A model generated the notes under the pieces. The model had not been told where the DNA came from, searched no databases, and saw only the letters and a list, made by a program, of their open reading frames with translations. This document shows positions 61,845 through 64,000 of a stretch of 64,000 bases of DNA, in pieces. The DNA comes from Trichomonas vaginalis G3 (taxonomy: Eukaryota; Parabasalia; Trichomonadida; Trichomonadidae), in NCBI RefSeq assembly GCF_026262505.1, contig NC_067204.1, positions 22,599,300 through 22,663,299 of the forward strand. The letters run 5' to 3'. Position numbers and translations under genes: made by a program. How positions within the stretch are numbered: position 1 is the first letter of the stretch; every line of letters begins with the position of its first letter.

Positions 61845-62725
61845 TTAATATGCTATTAAAATCATCTCAATAATGAGTCCATCCTTTCCGTCTTTGGGTA
61901 GCACAACATCTTTCATTGAAGAAGGTTCGACAAGTCTTATGTTAAACTTACTGACAAAGTTTGTTATACTATAATGCTTCGGCGGCGAATACATGTAGTT
62001 TGAAAGACATAATATAGATTCTTCAGCAAATTCACTTATACTGGATTTTATAACAATGTTCTCACGAGACCAAATACCACCAATTGACAATCTTGTAAGC
62101 AATCCTGCTGAACCTTCTACTGTAAACGTCGATGGTAACATTCCACGAAGGTCATATATTGACATCGTTGAGTCACTGTATTTAAATATTTTCTTAAAGC
62201 AATCGTCATTATCTAACCATGCAATAGCTTTGAAGTTTTCATTCGAATATACATCTGCTTCATTAAATGTAAAACCTGACTTCTTTGCAGAGATGACTTT
62301 AAAATCTATTGAGTTTGTTTCAAAATTATATGCTATGGTAACTTCTGAAGGTAATGGATGTCCTTCCGCAGTCAGTTGTTCTCTCACTACCGTTTGAAGC
62401 TTTTATTAAAAACTTTCATGTCATCTCCTGTATCTAAGTTCACATACACAGCAACAGGGAAACTATCTTGCTTCTTTGTTTCATCATTATATCTCAAAAC
62501 ATTAAAGTTCTTCAATAATATTGTTCTTCCTGCTGGAATACTTCGAACCTGTCTTATTTCAATAGCTTTCTCACCTCCTACATACTCTACCCAGTGTCTT
62601 GGATATTCATAAGTATACTGACTTTCTTGAATTTTGGTTGGTTTCATCATAACGTGTTCATAGTATATCTTTATACTCTTGTCAGTTAGACTCGGTGCTA
62701 TGTTCTGAATATTTCTGACTTGCAT
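61845..62725 (-). pseudogene. Element C: minor capsid (penton)-like gene 3
   Basis: The entry YEYPRHWVEYVGGEKAIEIRQ and the last strand VLPKDGKDGLIIEMILI match the 47185 gene (FPTDW and PPDGKDCLYIEAQLL). It is divergent from the packaging ATPase with a 16-base spacer. It is a fossil with about one break. Confidence 0.58.
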
Positions 62726-62741
62726 TTTTAATTATAATAAA

Positions 62742-63368
62742 ATGAAACATTTATTTGAAGACGTAGATGAAGACATGAATGAAAGCAGTGAAAAGCTCAA
62801 CAGTTCTCTCATTCTTCCTTTCAGTAAGGACTATGAGTTCTGTTCAAATGGTGTTTATTTCTATTGTGGAAAGATGGGTTCAGGTAAGACATTTAATTTA
62901 ATTCGTCATATACTCATAACAGAGCGTTTAGGAAACGACTCTTACTATGACCAAATCATTATATTAGCAACTTCAGACTCTATGGACTCAACAGCGAAAA
63001 CATTTATGTCAAAAGTTCAAGCCTCTGTCGTTAAAGTTCCAGACAGTGAACTCATTGAATTTCTTCAACGTTACATTCGACGTAAGAGGAAATATTATGC
63101 CATCGTTGAATTTATACAGTCAGGAATGCAAAAGACTTCTGAGGAGATGGAAAGAATTATTGACAAACACCACTTACGTCAATACTCAGGAGTATACGAT
63201 ATGAAACGACTTACAAACTACATTCTATCAAAACTTTCAAAATACCCCTTCAAAAAATATCCTTCAAACACTCTGCTCGTTTGTGACGACTTCGCTGGTA
63301 AAGGTTTAGTGTCAAAACCAGACTCACCATTAGCTAACATCATTACTAAAGTCAGACATTACACTTAA
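62742..63368 (+). pseudogene. Element C: FtsK/HerA-type packaging ATPase
   Basis: It has Walker A YCGKMGSGKTFNL (near 62865), a following QIIILAT strand, Walker B LLVCDDFAG (near 63270) and a KVRHYT sensor segment. It matches the Polinton/adenovirus-like genome-packaging ATPase better than the element A copy does at the P-loop. It is a fossil with about one break, and related sequence continues some way past the coordinates given. Confidence 0.8.
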
Positions 63369-63588
63369 CTGTAGCAATACTTATGCAAACATGGAGGTTT
63401 TTAGCTTTAAACATAAAACGCCTCATAACTGACTTCGTTATCTTTCAAGGTTTCTCACGTTTGATATTGAACTCATTGGAAACAGTCAGGTATAACATTA
63501 CCTTTTGAAGAATTTGGGAAGTATATAAGTCTCTCATCTCTCCTCGTTCATACCTTGAGATTCATATCAATGACTAATACCATTAAAG

Positions 63589-64000
63589 TCAAAAATATTC
63601 CATGGGAACGACCAACATTATTTTAAAGCAAACCTTCAATTGACTGATGGTAAACAAATTCCATGCATCTCTGTCGCCATTTCTGTTAATATTTTTGCTG
63701 TCATTCATATCATCCACTTCCCCATCCGTTAGCTTTTGAGGATATGCGTTAGAATAGCTGTTCTTAAATGAAGGCTTTTCACCTTTGAGAGCATAAACTC
63801 TATAACTTTCTGCATACTTTATGTTTGAACCTCCTGAGCCATCATTGACATAAATTTTTATAGGCTTCCACCCTTTGTTCATATTCCTGCTTCTTCCCTT
63901 TGCTCTTTTGTTCAGTAGTTCTACATCTTTATACACAGCTCCTGTCTCAGTGAATTCAACAATATTTTCATTCGTTAGCTTTACATTCAAACCCTTGTCG
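63589..64000 (-). pseudogene. Element C: conserved Maverick structural-type protein, partial at the window edge
   Basis: A minus-strand frame runs off the window. IKIYVNDGSGGSNIKYAES and the later SNAYPQKLTDGE segment resemble [16 protein letters not shown] and [13 protein letters not shown] of the element A gene at 35688-36586. Both genes neighbour the packaging ATPase. Confidence 0.5.

Larger units (their letters stand above)
39346..64000. mobile_element. Element C: second Maverick/Polinton fossil, running off the window
   Basis: It contains one each of polymerase B, major capsid, integrase and packaging ATPase, with three minor-capsid-like genes, amphipathic small proteins, fibre genes and a KilA-N regulator. 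No core gene is duplicated, so it can be a single element of more than 22 kb plus a 2.3-kb insert, although an inverted repeat (51.16-52.05 and 60.48-61.15 kb) could mark a nested element. It is broken, with roughly fifteen breaks. The left end is not clearly defined and the right end is outside the window. Confidence 0.82.

Overview
The window looks like genomic DNA of a trichomonad, most likely Trichomonas vaginalis or a close parabasalid. The reasons are the AT-rich composition, intron-free protein genes, a DUF3447-type ankyrin-repeat protein, TCA(C/T)(T/A) initiator motifs 7-20 bases upstream of several host start codons, stop codons that overlap TAAA, and a very large share of giant Maverick/Polinton DNA. 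One 25-base run of n (37803-37827) is an assembly gap.

Positions 1-19740 are host DNA. In order they hold an ankyrin-repeat protein (562), an EB1-family microtubule plus-end protein (2720), an ALG5-like glycosyltransferase (minus, 4762), an ankyrin-gene remnant, an importin-beta-like receptor (minus, 8047), a 2034-residue UBR4-type E3 ubiquitin ligase (8642), a Cys-rich multi-pass membrane protein with a PGQ-rich tail (minus, 16408) whose frame also holds a secreted domain upstream, and the C-terminal part of a single-pass surface protein (minus, 18688) cut off by a Maverick.

Element A (about 19738 to the gap at 37802) is a Maverick/Polinton fossil. It has a protein-primed DNA polymerase B carrying an HNH-type domain between exonuclease and palm, an integrase, a tail-collar-type fibre protein, minor-capsid-like and capsid-like genes and a packaging ATPase. 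Inside it lies a 4.8-kb module (26705-31490) bounded by inverted repeats. The module holds a KilA-N protein, six 121-base direct repeats, an archaeo-eukaryotic-type primase, an SF3 helicase, and an inverted higher-order array of the same repeat. It is the most interesting object here and looks like a replication cassette nested in a Maverick.

Positions 37828-39345, just past the gap, are a badly decayed Maverick piece (fibre tail and integrase remnants). Element C (about 39346 to the window end) is a second, different Maverick. It has a KilA-N regulator, a polymerase with an OTU-like N-terminal region and no HNH domain, a major capsid gene, three paralogous minor-capsid-like genes, two short amphipathic proteins, fibre genes, an integrase, a packaging ATPase, dispersed AGGTGA/TCACCT hairpins and a large inverted repeat (51.16-52.05 kb against 60.48-61.15 kb). 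A 2.29-kb non-autonomous DNA transposon (54785-57072) sits in its fibre region, with imperfect terminal inverted repeats, a 16-base flanking duplication, 125-base tandem repeats and three consecutive long hairpins.

Both Mavericks are fossils with several to many breaks. Their genes commonly start at TAAATG behind a T-rich tract, unlike host genes. A group of four genes, two in each element, shares a longer upstream module.
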